Position numbers and translations under genes: made by a program. Positions 1-8,634 of a DNA stretch of 64,000 nt are shown piece after piece. This DNA comes from DASZHJ01 sp963735465 (GTDB lineage: Bacteria; Pseudomonadota; Alphaproteobacteria; ATCC43930; CGMCC-115725): positions 3,720,001 through 3,784,000 of the forward strand of contig CAVTLA010000001.1 of the NCBI GenBank assembly GCA_963735465.1, given 5' to 3'. The notes under the pieces were generated by a model, which searched no databases, was not told the DNA's origin, and saw only the letters and a program-made list of their open reading frames with translations. The first letter of the stretch is position 1. The number at the start of each line of letters is the position of its first letter.

Positions 1-44
1 ACGACAATTGAGAGTTCGGCTCCATCCCTCCGCTCATCTCCGCT

Positions 45-893
45 CTACGGCAGCCCCGTGCCCGCGACGGCGACGCGGGCGAATTCGATGCGGCCGTCGC
101 GCTTCTCCGCCATCTGCGGGCCGCTGCCGGAGCTGGTGCAGAGGAAGAGCGTGCGCCGGTCCTCGCCGCCGAGCATGCAGGCGTAGCAGCCCTGGCTGCC
201 GGTGGAGATCGTCTCGGCGATGCGCCCGCCGTCGAAGACGCGGATCGCCCGCTTGCCGCCGGCGTCGGCGACCCAGATCGCGCCCTCCACATCGAGGCAG
301 ATGCCGTCCGGGAGGCAATCCTCGAATTGCGCGAAGACGCGGCGGTTGCTGAGGGTGCCGTCGCGCGCGATGTCGAAGGCGGTGAGGCGCTTGGCCCGCG
401 TCTCGCCCACGATCAGCCGCTTGCCGTCGGGCGTGATCACCGTGCCGTTGGGGAAGAAGAGATCGTCGGCGGCGCGGGAGACGCGGCCGTCGGGATCGAC
501 GCGGGCGAGGCAGGTGAGCCGCTCCGCCGCGCCCTTGTGGCGGTCGTAGCCGAAGTTGCCGACATAGGCGCGGCCCAGGGCGTCCACCACCATGTCGTTG
601 CAGGGGCCGGTGGCGAGATCGGAGAGATCGGCGTAGGTGCGGAGCTTGCCGCCCTCGAGGCGCATCACCCGATGATCCAGCATGGAGACCACCAGCAGCG
701 TGCCGTCGGGCAGCCAGCCGAGGCCGGACGGCCGCTGCGGCACCTCGACGACGGTCTTGGCCTTGCCCGCGAGATCCACGGTCATCACGCGGAACGTGTA
801 GAAGTCCGAGAACCAGAGCACGCCGTCGCGCCACCGCGGCGCCTCGGGAAAGGTGAGGCCATCCAACAGGATTTCCGGCGCGGCGCCCGTCAT
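45..893 (-). CDS. SMP-30/gluconolactonase/LRE family protein
   Basis: This 282-aa protein has the six-bladed propeller sequence of the SMP-30/gluconolactonase family, whose members hydrolyse sugar lactones using one divalent metal. The expected metal ligands can be placed: Glu17 in FPEAPRW, Asn99 in GPCND, Asn149 in FFPNG and Asp196 in LPDG. The repeating blade motif (PDGTLLVV, DALGRAYVGN, TPDGKRLIVGE, EGAIWVADAG) is complete and the length is normal. There is no signal peptide, so it is probably cytoplasmic. It is transcribed away from the quinone oxidoreductase, with a palindromic repeat between the two starts. The natural lactone cannot be told from sequence; the family call is secure, the substrate is not. 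Confidence 0.9.
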   Translation of the reverse strand: MTGAAPEILLDGLTFPEAPRWRDGVLWFSDFYTFRVMTVDLAGKAKTVVEVPQRPSGLGWLPDGTLLVVSMLDHRVMRLEGGKLRTYADLSDLATGPCNDMVVDALGRAYVGNFGYDRHKGAAERLTCLARVDPDGRVSRAADDLFFPNGTVITPDGKRLIVGETRAKRLTAFDIARDGTLSNRRVFAQFEDCLPDGICLDVEGAIWVADAGGKRAIRVFDGGRIAETISTGSQGCYACMLGGEDRRTLFLCTSSGSGPQMAEKRDGRIEFARVAVAGTGLP

Positions 894-976
894 GTGCAGT
901 CCCTCCCGATTTGTTGGGAAGAGGCTACAAGCTGGGGTTAAGGGGGTGCAAGCGGTCTCCGAACTGCAGATCGATC

Positions 977-1090
977 GTGCGTCCTTCGACGCGCTTCGCT
1001 TGCTCAGGATGAGGAGGTTTTCTTGGTGGAATCCCCCATCTTCCTCATCCTGAGCAAGCGGCCCAATGGGCCGCGCGTCGAAGGACGCAC
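977..1090. repeat. Palindromic intergenic repeat, copy 1 of 5
   Basis: The two ends are inverted copies: GTGCGTCCTTCGACGCG at the left pairs with CGCGTCGAAGGACGCAC at the right, and the inner TGCTCAGGATGAGGA pairs with TCCTCATCCTGAGCA. The whole element would fold into one long hairpin with a short variable loop. Four more full copies lie at 19904-20018, 32427-32546, 41079-41191 and 47367-47482, with a half copy near 60116-60150. This copy sits between two divergently transcribed genes, unlike four of the others, which follow solute-binding-protein genes. Confidence 0.9.
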
Positions 1091-1162
1091 CCCTGCCTCT
1101 CCCGCATTGTGAACCCTCCCCATCGCCGCTAGCATCCCGCCGGCAACCAAAGGGAGCGGACC

Positions 1163-2144
1163 ATGCGCGCGCGACGGGTGGTGATGACGGAGGTGGGAGG
1201 GCCCGAGGTCCTGCGCTATGAGGAGGTCGAGGTGCCGTCGCCGGCGCCGGGCGAGGCGCTGATCCGGCAGACCGCCATCGGCCTCAACTTCATCGACATC
1301 CAGCACCGCACCGGCCGCTATCCCCTGCCGAGCTATCCCTCGCCCATCGGCATGGAGGGCGCGGGCATCGTCGAGGCGGTGGGGAACGGCGTGCACGAGG
1401 TGAAGCGCGGCGACCGCGTGGTCTATTCCTCGGGGCCGATCGGCGCCTATGCGGACCTCCGCGTGATGACGGCGGACCGCCTGGTGCCGCTGCCGCCGGG
1501 GATCTCCGAGGCGGTCGCCGCCGCGGTCCTGACCAAGGGCGTCACGGCGCAGTATCTCATCTTCACCACCTACGAGGTGAAGCCCGGCGACTGGATCCTG
1601 CTCCACGCGGCGGCGGGCGGCGTCGGCGTGCTGCTGAGCCAGTGGGCGTGCTATCTCGGCGCCCGCGTCATCGGCACCGTGAGCAGCGCCGAGAAAGCCG
1701 AGATCGCCCGCGCCAACGGCTGCGAGGCGGTCATCAACTACGCGACGGAGGATTTCGTCGACGGCGGTGATGCGCCTCACCGAGAACAAGGGCGTGCCCG
1801 TGGTCTACGACAGCGTCGGCAAGGACAGTTTCGAGCGCTCGCTGCGCTGCCTCAAGCCGCGCGGCATCCTCGCCTCCTTCGGCACCGCCTCCGGCCCGGT
1901 CCCGCCCCTCGACGTCTTCGACCTCAACCGGCTCGGCTCCCTCTACGTCACCAGCCCCGCCTTCGTCACCCACACGCGGGAGCGCAGCGAGCTCCTGAAG
2001 CGCGCGGCGGACCTCTTCGGCGCGATCGAGAGCGGCATCCTGAAAGTGCCGGAGCCGAAGACCTATCCGCTGGCGGAAGCGGCGCGCGCGCACGGGGACC
2101 TGCAGGCGCGGCGGACGAGCGGGGTGAGTATTCTGGTGCCGTGA
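1163..2144 (+). CDS. NAD(P)H:quinone oxidoreductase (zinc-independent MDR family), frameshifted
   Basis: The N-terminal part carries the quinone oxidoreductase GroES-like domain (GLNFIDIQHRTGRYPLP, about residues 40-56) and the dinucleotide-binding motif AAAGGVG near residue 150. It has no structural zinc cysteines, as expected for the Qor branch, which reduces quinones with NADPH. The frame breaks near 1763 within GACGGCGG; removing one G joins ...EDFVDAVMRLTENKG and continues to the stop at 2144 (...SGVSILVP), giving the family's normal length of about 325 aa. The break is either a sequencing error or a recent inactivation. A 3' segment of this gene (about 1786-2160) recurs inverted, about 97 % identical, at 17123-17496. 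Confidence 0.8.
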
Positions 2145-2160
2145 GGGGGGTGCTTGGTCC

Positions 2161-2510
2161 GATGTCGACCCGAAACGGACCTAGCTCAAGCGACGATGAA
2201 TGACAGCTCTGCGCCCATCTCGGTCACCCGCAGATCGCGGCCGACACTCAGAAAGCGGACAAAGCATCGCGGAGCGTAATCGGTCGAGATGGGTGGTTTG
2301 CCGCCAGTCTGGTTCTCGGAGGCAAATGGCGGATAGCGGACATTCGCACGGGCTATCTGCACCGGGCAATTGGCTGGAAAGACCTGCGCTGCTGATTGGT
2401 GCGGAATTCTTAATATTCGCAACACGGGGCGCGGGCGTGTTCCTAGCCGAGGGGGGCCGAGTGGCACCACGAGCGCAAGTTGCTCGCTCCGACCTTCACG
2501 CCATCCAGCT
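2161..2510. other. Intergenic stretch with no supported gene
   Basis: About 350 bases without a convincing reading frame. It begins where the homology with the inverted copy at 17123-17496 ends. It contains short recurring words of the form GCGGACA (for example near 2258 and 2336), a kind of word often seen in alphaproteobacterial intergenic DNA. Nothing else could be recognised. Confidence 0.5.
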
Positions 2511-3143
2511 TCAACGATCCGGCGACGCCTTTCGACGCCGTGGCAGGAGCACCAAGTCGGCCGCTTCCTCGGCGTCTTTGAGGAGTGTCTTACGCGGCGC
2601 GCCCATCTGTGCATGCATCGTCAGACCGCGGGCAAGGTCGAGGACCTGGCGCGCGCGCGCGGCTACGGGAAAGTCAGACGGGATTTCTCCCGCGCTGATC
2701 CCGTCGCAGAAACGGCGCTCCACGAGCGCCACGCCGGCAGCTACGGCGTCCTTCAGGAACTGCCTGACCTCAGCGTCGTCTACGAGGGGCGCGACACACA
2801 CCATTAGACATCCTGGGGCGGATCCTTCCTCGGTCGCAGCTTCTACGGCGTGCCTCAGGAAGCCGGCCAGCGAGTCGCGAAGCGTCGGCGGCGAGAAGAG
2901 CGCCTTCGCAGCGCGAGCGCCCTTTGCCTCTGCGTACGCCCTAAGGACGCGCAAGAATATCGTCCGCTTGTCCCCGAAGACGGAATACAGGCTTGGCCGT
3001 CCCACACCCATGCCTGCGACGAGATCGTCGATCGTCACTCCGTCGTAGCCTTTCGACCGGAACACCCGGATCGCCTTTTCCAGCGCGTCCCTCTCGTCGA
3101 AGCTACGTGGACGTCCACGAGGCTTCTCAGCATTCTGAAACAT
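2511..3143 (-). CDS. TetR/AcrR family transcriptional regulator
   Basis: A 210-aa protein with a typical TetR N-terminus: a helix starting at DALEKAIRVFRSKGYDGV followed by the recognition helix-turn-helix at about residues 38-57 (TIDDLVAGMGVGRPSLYSVF). The basic RGRPRSF segment just before it is common in the AcrR/AefR-like branch. The C-terminal half is the variable ligand-binding domain, and its ligand cannot be inferred. It is divergent from the SDR gene at 3265, and an inverted repeat lies between the two starts, so autoregulation plus repression of the SDR gene is likely. Base composition is lower in G+C than the flanking backbone, suggesting acquired DNA. Confidence 0.88.
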   Translation of the reverse strand: MFQNAEKPRGRPRSFDERDALEKAIRVFRSKGYDGVTIDDLVAGMGVGRPSLYSVFGDKRTIFLRVLRAYAEAKGARAAKALFSPPTLRDSLAGFLRHAVEAATEEGSAPGCLMVCVAPLVDDAEVRQFLKDAVAAGVALVERRFCDGISAGEIPSDFPVAARARQVLDLARGLTMHAQMGAPRKTLLKDAEEAADLVLLPRRRKASPDR

Positions 3144-3185
3144 TTAGTTTTAAACTCCTTGACCAAGCCCCTTACGCAAATATAT

Positions 3186-3197
3186 AACCGAACGGTT
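3186..3197. promoter_or_regulatory. Probable TetR operator between divergent genes
   Basis: AACCG-AA-CGGTT is a perfect inverted repeat of 5-bp arms with a 2-bp centre inside an AT-rich stretch (TATATAACCGAACGG...). It lies 43 bases upstream of the TetR start and 68 bases upstream of the SDR start, where a shared repressor site for the divergent pair is expected. The assignment rests on position and symmetry only. Confidence 0.55.
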
Positions 3198-3264
3198 CAA
3201 AAATGACAAGGCAGTCCCTAGCTCGCGGACTCCTTCGACCTTACCCTTCACCACGGAGCCGCCT

Positions 3265-4239
3265 ATGGAACATTCGATCGCTCTCGTCACCGGCGCCACC
3301 TCCGGGCTCGGTTATGCGGCGGCCCGCTTGCTCGCCGCCAAGGGCTACCGCGAGGTCATCGTCACCGGCCGCAGCGTGGCTCGGATCCAGGAAACGGCCG
3401 CTCAGCTCGCGGCGGAGACCAAAACGAAGATCTTCACGCCGCTGGAGTTGGATCTGAACGCGCCAGCCAGCGTTCAGGCCGCCCTCGCCTCGCTGGTCAA
3501 GCGAGAGCGGCCGATCGATTTCCTACTGCTCAATGCCGGATTGGTCCCAACCAAGAAGCGCGTGATCACTGCGGCGGGCGTTGAGGCTTCTCAGGCCCCG
3601 CTGATCGGCCATCATCAACTGACTGTCGGGTTGCTTCGCGCCAACCTTCTTAGCCCCAACGCGCGGATTGTTATCGCCGGCGCGGAGCCTGCCCGCGGGG
3701 GCGTACCCATGTTCAAGTACACCGACGTGCCAGCCTTCGCGGCCAAATACTACCGGGGCGACCAAACCGCGGCTGTTGAAGCCCTGCTGCGCAACGGGCC
3801 GAACGTGAAGTACGTGCCCAACAATGCGTATGCTGACGCGAAGCTCATCATCGCTTGGTGGACCGCGGCGCTGGCCCGCCGGCTGCCCGCCGGCATGGCC
3901 GTGTACGCCGTATCGCCCGGTGGGGCGACCGACACCAAGGTGGTGCGAAACGCTGGCCCGTTGTTGAAGTATCTGTTTATCCCAATCGTGAACCTCATTC
4001 CCGGCATGAATCAGACGCCGGAGACCGCGGCCCGTCGGTACCTCCAGGCGTCGGAGTTCGGAACCGACGTCTCTGGGCAATTCTTCGCCTCGGCTCAAGG
4101 GAAGTTCTCAGGCCCAATTGAGGCGCAGGGCCACCCACACCTCCACGATCGCGCCAGCCAGGAAGCCGCGTGGCAGGCCGTGGTCAAGGTCTCCGGTATC
4201 GACTTGTCTAGCCCAGCATCCTTAAGCGCGGTGTCCTGA
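3265..4239 (+). CDS. SDR family NAD(P)-dependent oxidoreductase with altered catalytic serine
   Basis: A 324-aa short-chain dehydrogenase. The nucleotide-binding TGATSGLG motif is at residues 9-16, the NAG motif at 90-92, and the catalytic Tyr-x3-Lys at Y189 and K193 (YADAK). The strand that normally carries the catalytic Ser reads ARIVIAGAEPARGG (about 133-146), so Ala or Gly occupies the Ser position. It is longer than classical SDRs (about 250 aa) because of an insertion around 147-185, as in retinol-dehydrogenase/protochlorophyllide-reductase-like members. It is divergent from the TetR gene and probably under its control. The substrate is unknown. Confidence 0.85.
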   Translation: MEHSIALVTGATSGLGYAAARLLAAKGYREVIVTGRSVARIQETAAQLAAETKTKIFTPLELDLNAPASVQAALASLVKRERPIDFLLLNAGLVPTKKRVITAAGVEASQAPLIGHHQLTVGLLRANLLSPNARIVIAGAEPARGGVPMFKYTDVPAFAAKYYRGDQTAAVEALLRNGPNVKYVPNNAYADAKLIIAWWTAALARRLPAGMAVYAVSPGGATDTKVVRNAGPLLKYLFIPIVNLIPGMNQTPETAARRYLQASEFGTDVSGQFFASAQGKFSGPIEAQGHPHLHDRASQEAAWQAVVKVSGIDLSSPASLSAVS

Positions 4240-4327
4240 AGAAGCGCCGGTCGCGGCGAAGTGGTCGTGGTTACCGGCGCCAGCAGGTGATTGCGGAGCT
4301 AAGCGGCTGCGTATGGGGTCTTGCGGT

Positions 4328-4403
4328 ATTTCGAAATAAATAGTCTGAAATGCACTTGACCGCAGCCATCGCGCCAAATTATCATACTAAATAGTTCAAA
4401 ATC
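4328..4403 (+). promoter_or_regulatory. AT-rich promoter/operator region upstream of the SDR at 4438
   Basis: This segment is strikingly AT-rich for the replicon. It holds a perfect 10-bp palindrome ATTTCGAAAT (4328-4337) and two similar 15-mers, AAATAGTCTGAAATG (4338-4352) and AAATAGTTCAAAATC (4389-4403), exactly 51 bp apart, about five helical turns. Such paired sites suggest cooperative binding of a dimeric regulator. Just upstream, 4261-4290 encodes VVVVTGASR and then a stop, which looks like the nucleotide-binding start of yet another SDR and may be a relic. Confidence 0.45.
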
Positions 4404-4437
4404 TATAGGCGCCACTGGCGTCGCGAGGAGAGTACGC

Positions 4438-5184
4438 ATGGCACAATACCAAGATAAAAAGGTGGTGATTATCGGCGGCACCAGCGGCATGGGGCTTGCG
4501 ACAGCGAAGATGCTCCTCGATGGGGGCGCGCGGGTCCTGGTGACGGGTCGCTCGCAGGCCGGCTTGGAATCGGCGCAGCAAGAGCTTGGGACGGACGCCA
4601 TCGTGGTTTCGAGCGACGCGCGATCGTTGACGGACATCGACGCCCTCGCCGCTCAGGTGAAGACCGAGTTCGACACCATCGACCTGCTTTTCGTCAACGC
4701 CGGGTTCAGTATTCCAACGCCTCTCGAGAGTGTGACCGAGGCCATCTACGACGAGATGTTCAACCTGAACGCCAAAGGACCGTTTTTCGCGGTCCAGAAG
4801 CTCGCGCCGATGATCAGTCGGGGAGGCTCCGTCGTCCTCACGACCTCGATCGCCAACGTCAAGGGAATGCCCGGCCAGGCCACATACGGAGCCGCCAAGG
4901 CTGCGCTGCGATCATTCGCCCGGGTGCTTGCCGCTGAGCTTCTTCCTCGGGAAATTCGCGTGAACGCGGTGTCGCCCGGTCCCATCGACACAGGCATCCT
5001 CGAAAAGGCGTTCCCCGACAAAGATGCGGCCGCCCAGATGAAGGGACATGCGAGCGGTATGGTCCCCATGAAGCGCTTCGGGGCGTCGGAGGAAATCGCC
5101 AAGGCCGTCCTATTCCTCGCGTTCGACGCGACCTTCACAAGCGGCGCCGAACTACCGGTGGACGGGGGTTGGTCGCAACTCTGA
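4438..5184 (+). CDS. SDR family oxidoreductase (classical)
   Basis: A complete classical short-chain dehydrogenase of 248 aa. The cofactor motif GGTSGMG is at residues 13-19, NAG at 87-89, catalytic Ser137 in LTTSIAN, and Tyr150/Lys154 in ATYGAAK. The C-terminal SGAELPVDGGW is the usual SDR end. VTGRS after the second strand suggests an NADP-preferring Rossmann fold, though this is only a tendency. It stands alone behind an AT-rich promoter with paired direct repeats. The substrate is not predictable. Similar proteins are often encoded beside TetR or HxlR regulators and respond to electrophiles. Confidence 0.88.
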   Translation: MAQYQDKKVVIIGGTSGMGLATAKMLLDGGARVLVTGRSQAGLESAQQELGTDAIVVSSDARSLTDIDALAAQVKTEFDTIDLLFVNAGFSIPTPLESVTEAIYDEMFNLNAKGPFFAVQKLAPMISRGGSVVLTTSIANVKGMPGQATYGAAKAALRSFARVLAAELLPREIRVNAVSPGPIDTGILEKAFPDKDAAAQMKGHASGMVPMKRFGASEEIAKAVLFLAFDATFTSGAELPVDGGWSQL

Positions 5185-5227
5185 GGGCCGCGCGCCGCCG
5201 CCACCTGAGTAGATGCGCGTTTCGTAT

Positions 5228-5436
5228 ATGAATCGATTGCAAGGTAAGATTGCAGTGATCACAGGCGGGACGAGCGGCATCGGCCTGGCGGCGGCCGAGG
5301 CCTTCCTGAGAGAGGGAGGTGTGTCGTCGTCGCAGGGCGCGATCAGAAGAACGCCGACCAGGCCAAGGATCTGCTGGGTGCGGAAGCCCGGCAGCCACAC
5401 GATTTCCGAACCAACTTGAGGATGTACGCACTATGA
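5228..5436 (+). pseudogene. SDR remnant, N-terminal fragment with frameshift
   Basis: From ATG 5228 the frame encodes MNRLQGKIAVITGGTSGIGL and AAAEAFLREGG, a perfect SDR N-terminus with GGTSGIG. The frame then shifts near 5320; a neighbouring frame continues as VVVAGRDQKNADQAKDLLGA and ends at a TGA (5434-5436) overlapping the ATG of the next SDR. Only about 70 residues of a normal 250 remain, and the Ser-Tyr-Lys catalytic part is missing. It is therefore a deletion relic. Its ATGA overlap with the downstream gene may still allow translational coupling. Confidence 0.7.
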
Positions 5437-6152
5437 CACAGCGGACTTTTCTCGTGACGGGCGCCACAAAAGGCATCGGCCTCGCCATCTCCAAGCGCCT
5501 CGCTGAGGAGGGCCACGCCGTCGTCGGCATAGCGCGCGAACCCCTCCCTTCGTTTCCCGGAACTCTCGCCTCGGTCGACCTCAGTGATGAAGCCGGCTCG
5601 GCGAAAGCTTTTCGAGAACTCGCAGAGCGTCACTCGTTCGATGGCGTCGTCAACAACGCCGGGGTCGGAAGGCTTCAGCCGCTGGGCGAGGTCGATCTGA
5701 ATGTCCTCGACGAGTTGCTGCGGTTCAATCTCCACCCGACCCTCAACGCTGTCCAGGCAATCCTGCCAACGCTCAAGGAGAAGGGGTGGGGCCGGATCGT
5801 GAATATTACCAGTCTCGTCACGCTCGGGATGGTCAACCGGACGGCCTATGGGGCGAGCAAAGCTGCGCTCGGAAACTTTACGCGGACTTGGGCTCTCGAG
5901 CTTGCGGAGACGGGCATTACCGTGAACTCCGTGGCACCCGGCCCCATCGAGACGGAACTGTTCCGCAGCGTTACCCCCGCGGGAAGCGAAGCCGAGCGAA
6001 AGTTCCTGACGATCATCCCGATGCGGCGCCTTGGACAGCCGCATGAGATAGCCGCCGCCGTGGCGTTCCTCCTCTCGGAGGAGGCAAGCTACATCACCGG
6101 CCAAACGCTGCACGTCGACGGGGGTGGCTCAGTCGGAAAGGCTTCAGTCTGA
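5433..6152 (+). CDS. SDR family oxidoreductase
   Basis: A 239-aa short-chain dehydrogenase with all class motifs: TGATKGIG at residues 9-16, NNAG at 74-77, Ser127 in ITSLVT, and Tyr139/Lys143 in TAYGASK. The GPIETELF segment and the C-terminal GQTLHVDGGG are typical of the FabG-like branch, reducing a carbonyl or oxidising an alcohol with NAD(P). The second strand is short (VVGIAREPLPSF), as in members related to 3-oxoacyl-ACP reductases lacking the long alpha-C loop. Its start overlaps the stop of the SDR remnant. It is one of four intact SDRs within 5.3 kb. Confidence 0.87.
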   Translation: MTQRTFLVTGATKGIGLAISKRLAEEGHAVVGIAREPLPSFPGTLASVDLSDEAGSAKAFRELAERHSFDGVVNNAGVGRLQPLGEVDLNVLDELLRFNLHPTLNAVQAILPTLKEKGWGRIVNITSLVTLGMVNRTAYGASKAALGNFTRTWALELAETGITVNSVAPGPIETELFRSVTPAGSEAERKFLTIIPMRRLGQPHEIAAAVAFLLSEEASYITGQTLHVDGGGSVGKASV

Positions 6153-7062
6153 GCCGGGTGCCGGCGCACCCTCCAAGCGGGCGGTGCCAATCCCAGCGAC
6201 AGGCCGAGTTGATCTGTCTGTCGAACGGCCGCCGATCGCCGCACCGGGCGCGCTACTGCTACCGAGGTCTCATGCCACGCGGCCGCGCGGTTTTCTCGGA
6301 GCAAAGCGTCCTAGCCTGCACCTGCGTCTCTACGACAATTCCAGACAAGAGCGATAAATCGACCGAGCGCGGGGCTCTCGATCTCTGGCGCCTACGCAAG
6401 CTCAAGGTGAAACACGGCGTTTTCTTCGGCGATTGGTCGGAAGACGACACCGGGGATCGATACCTCCGCCCTGACTCGCCGCAGCCGGCGTGATCCCATG
6501 CCCCGCCGCCATAAGCGCCAAAATCGATTGCTTGCTCGACGGATGCGCGGCGAAGCTGGCTCCTCCACCCTTGAGCAAGGCGAAGAACTCACTGCCGACG
6601 TGGCTTCCCCCATTCCTCGGTCAAAATCACGTCGCGATGTGAACCTCCGGTACTCACCTGGAGATGTGAAGCCGTGTATTGCTTCCCATAAGCATCCGAC
6701 ATGCGTCGACTTTTGAGCGGTCATGGCTCCGCCTTAAAGCGACCGTCCGAATGACCGCAATGCGGTGGCGCAAAAGTCGCCCCGAGCGGCAATGATGGGG
6801 TCGAACCTTGCCATTCTACACATGCCCGCTAATCGACCGCTTCCTCGGGGTGATCGCCCGAGAGCAGACCGACCGCTTCCGGCCAACCTCGGTTATTCCC
6901 ATCCGCATGCACGAATGACCGGTGTTGGCACAAAGCAGTCTTCAGCGATTTTCCTTCTATAGGTCTGCTTCGTGCCGGATCGCTATTTGCGTCAATCACG
7001 GCGCCGGCTTGACATCGTCGGTGATGGATCGTGCTTGCCACGGGCGCAACACGCCAAGCGCC
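6153..7062. other. Long intergenic region without a supported gene
   Basis: About 0.9 kb with no confident coding sequence. On the minus strand 6392-6724 a frame begins MTAQKSTHVGCLWEAIHGFT and continues SPGEYRRF, then loses coherence. The opening resembles small uncharacterised proteins of about 80 aa with a FTSPxEYxRF start, so it may be a decayed gene, but this comes from memory of the family and is weak. Otherwise the stretch is mixed in composition and looks like eroded accessory DNA. Confidence 0.4.
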
Positions 7063-7612
7063 TATCGCACCCTCCGCACCGCCTGTCCCCAGGTGAACTC
7101 GGGGCCTGCGGAGACCCATCGCGATCCAGGCGGCGATGAGCTTCACCATGAACTTGCCGGAGAGACCGCTGTAATTCGGCACGTCGTCGGCAAGCTCGAC
7201 GCCGGCGCGCCGCTCTCTTGTCATGACCCGCATTTCGAGGGGCGGCGCCGCCGGAAAGCGGTTGCGGTACATCGACAGCCAGTGCCCTTTGGTGAAGTCG
7301 AGGAACATCGGCGAATTGCAGCAGGTGGCAAGGACCCGTCGCGTCGGGGACTCGGGCTTGAGCCGCCGCTCCTCGAGATGCTCCTGGCCCGCTCACGCAG
7401 CGCACGCGATCCTTTCGATAGAGGATGACGCCGGTTCCGCCGTCGGGATCGAGCACCGGCGGCGCGGAGGCCAGCTCCTCGAACCGGCGTCCGGCCTCCT
7501 GGCAGCTCGTGCAATAGCAGGCGCCGGTCAGGATCGGCGGGCCTGTTCCCTCGAACTTGACCTTGCCGCATCGGCACGCCGCGGAGAGGTGCTGGGGCTG
7601 CTTGCGGTTCAC
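7063..7612 (-). pseudogene. GFA family protein (glutathione-dependent formaldehyde-activating type), frameshifted
   Basis: From a GTG at 7612, preceded by AAGGAAAG, the frame encodes the GFA zinc-binding signature: CRCGKVKFEG, then CYCTSCQ. After a one-base shift near 7392 the homology continues (QEHLEERRLKPESPTRRVL, CCNSPMFLD, MYRNRFP, FMVKLIAAWIAMG). A second shift near 7110 would be needed for a GPEFTWGQ ending at the stop at 7063. The Cys-x-Cys and Cys-x-Cys-x2-Cys sets of the Mss4-like fold are preserved. Two frame breaks in 550 bp argue for a pseudogene or poor sequence here. The physiological substrate of most GFA-domain proteins is unknown. Confidence 0.65.
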
Positions 7613-7823
7613 GGCGTCTTTCCTTTCCTGGGTCCCATTCAGAAGGCTATGTCGGCGGGACCGTCCGACGTCAACGCCACGGCTCGTGCGGTGGCGCGGA
7701 GGGGCGCAAGGCGCGCTCGTGACTGGCGTCGGGCGCAGCTCATTATTGCATCCCGTGCGGCTTCCGCCAGGCCGCGCCGCCCGGCACACTCCGGCCGACG
7801 ACGACAGCGAAGGGAACTCTACC

Positions 7824-8531
7824 ATGCCAACTTCATCCCCGGCGAAGACCGTCCTGATCATCGGCGCCTCGCGCGGCCTCGGCTATGCCATGGCCGAGGA
7901 ATACCTCAAGCACGGCTGGCGCGTGGTCGGCACCGTCCGCGGCGACAGCCGAACCAGATTGCATGACCTCGCGGCCAGGCCCGGCGGTCAGGTCGAGGTC
8001 GAGACCATCGACATCACCTTCCCGGACCAGATCGCCGCGCTGCGCGCCCGCCTGGCGGGACGGACATTCGACGTCCTGTTCGTGAACTCCGGCACCGCCA
8101 ACAAGAATCCGAACGAAACCGTCGCCGAGGTCGCCACGGACGAGTTCGTGCGCGTGATGGTGACGAACGCGCTGAGCCCGATGCGCGTCGTCGAGGCGCT
8201 GCAGGATCTGGTTCCCGCCACGGGCACGATCGGCGTGATGTCGTCGGGTCAGGGAAGCGTCGCCAACAACACGGTCGGGATGCGGGAAGTGTACCGCGGC
8301 AGCAAGGCGGCCTTGAACACGTTCATGCGCAGCTTCGCGGCGCGTCATTCGGACGGCTCGCGGGCGATGGTGCTGATGGCGCCGGGCTGGGTTCGCACGG
8401 AGCTGGGCGGGCCGGACGCACGGCTCACGATCGAGGAGAGCGTTCCCAATCTGGTCAACGTGCTGATGGGCGTTGAGGGCAAGGCCGGGCTGCAATACCT
8501 CGACTACCTCGGGCGCACGGTTCCCTGGTGA
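7824..8531 (+). CDS. SDR family oxidoreductase
   Basis: A 235-aa short-chain dehydrogenase of the C-factor/sniffer-like type. GASRGLG is at residues 14-20, NSG replaces NAG at 88-90, the serine is in VMSSGQGS (about 140), and Tyr157/Lys161 are in YRGSK. The start ATG 7824 is chosen because GAAGGGA lies just upstream; upstream in-frame codons have no ribosome site. It heads a co-directional run with the dienelactone hydrolase (8635) and DUF6295 (9404) genes. The C-terminus ends GLQYLDYLGRTVPW without the classical DGG motif, as is usual for this subgroup. Substrate unknown. Confidence 0.86.
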   Translation: MPTSSPAKTVLIIGASRGLGYAMAEEYLKHGWRVVGTVRGDSRTRLHDLAARPGGQVEVETIDITFPDQIAALRARLAGRTFDVLFVNSGTANKNPNETVAEVATDEFVRVMVTNALSPMRVVEALQDLVPATGTIGVMSSGQGSVANNTVGMREVYRGSKAALNTFMRSFAARHSDGSRAMVLMAPGWVRTELGGPDARLTIEESVPNLVNVLMGVEGKAGLQYLDYLGRTVPW

Positions 8532-8634
8532 CGCCGGATCGCGTCCGACACCCGCCTCCTGTTGCGCCGGGAATGCGATCGTCGAATACTGGCGGTCGCG
8601 ACGCCCGGACCCCAAGCCCATGGAGGAAAGCCCG

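Noticed and set aside
6158..6493. 111-codon plus-strand frame in the SDR/GFA intergenic region
   Set aside because: No recognisable motif, no ribosome-binding site, composition like random DNA.
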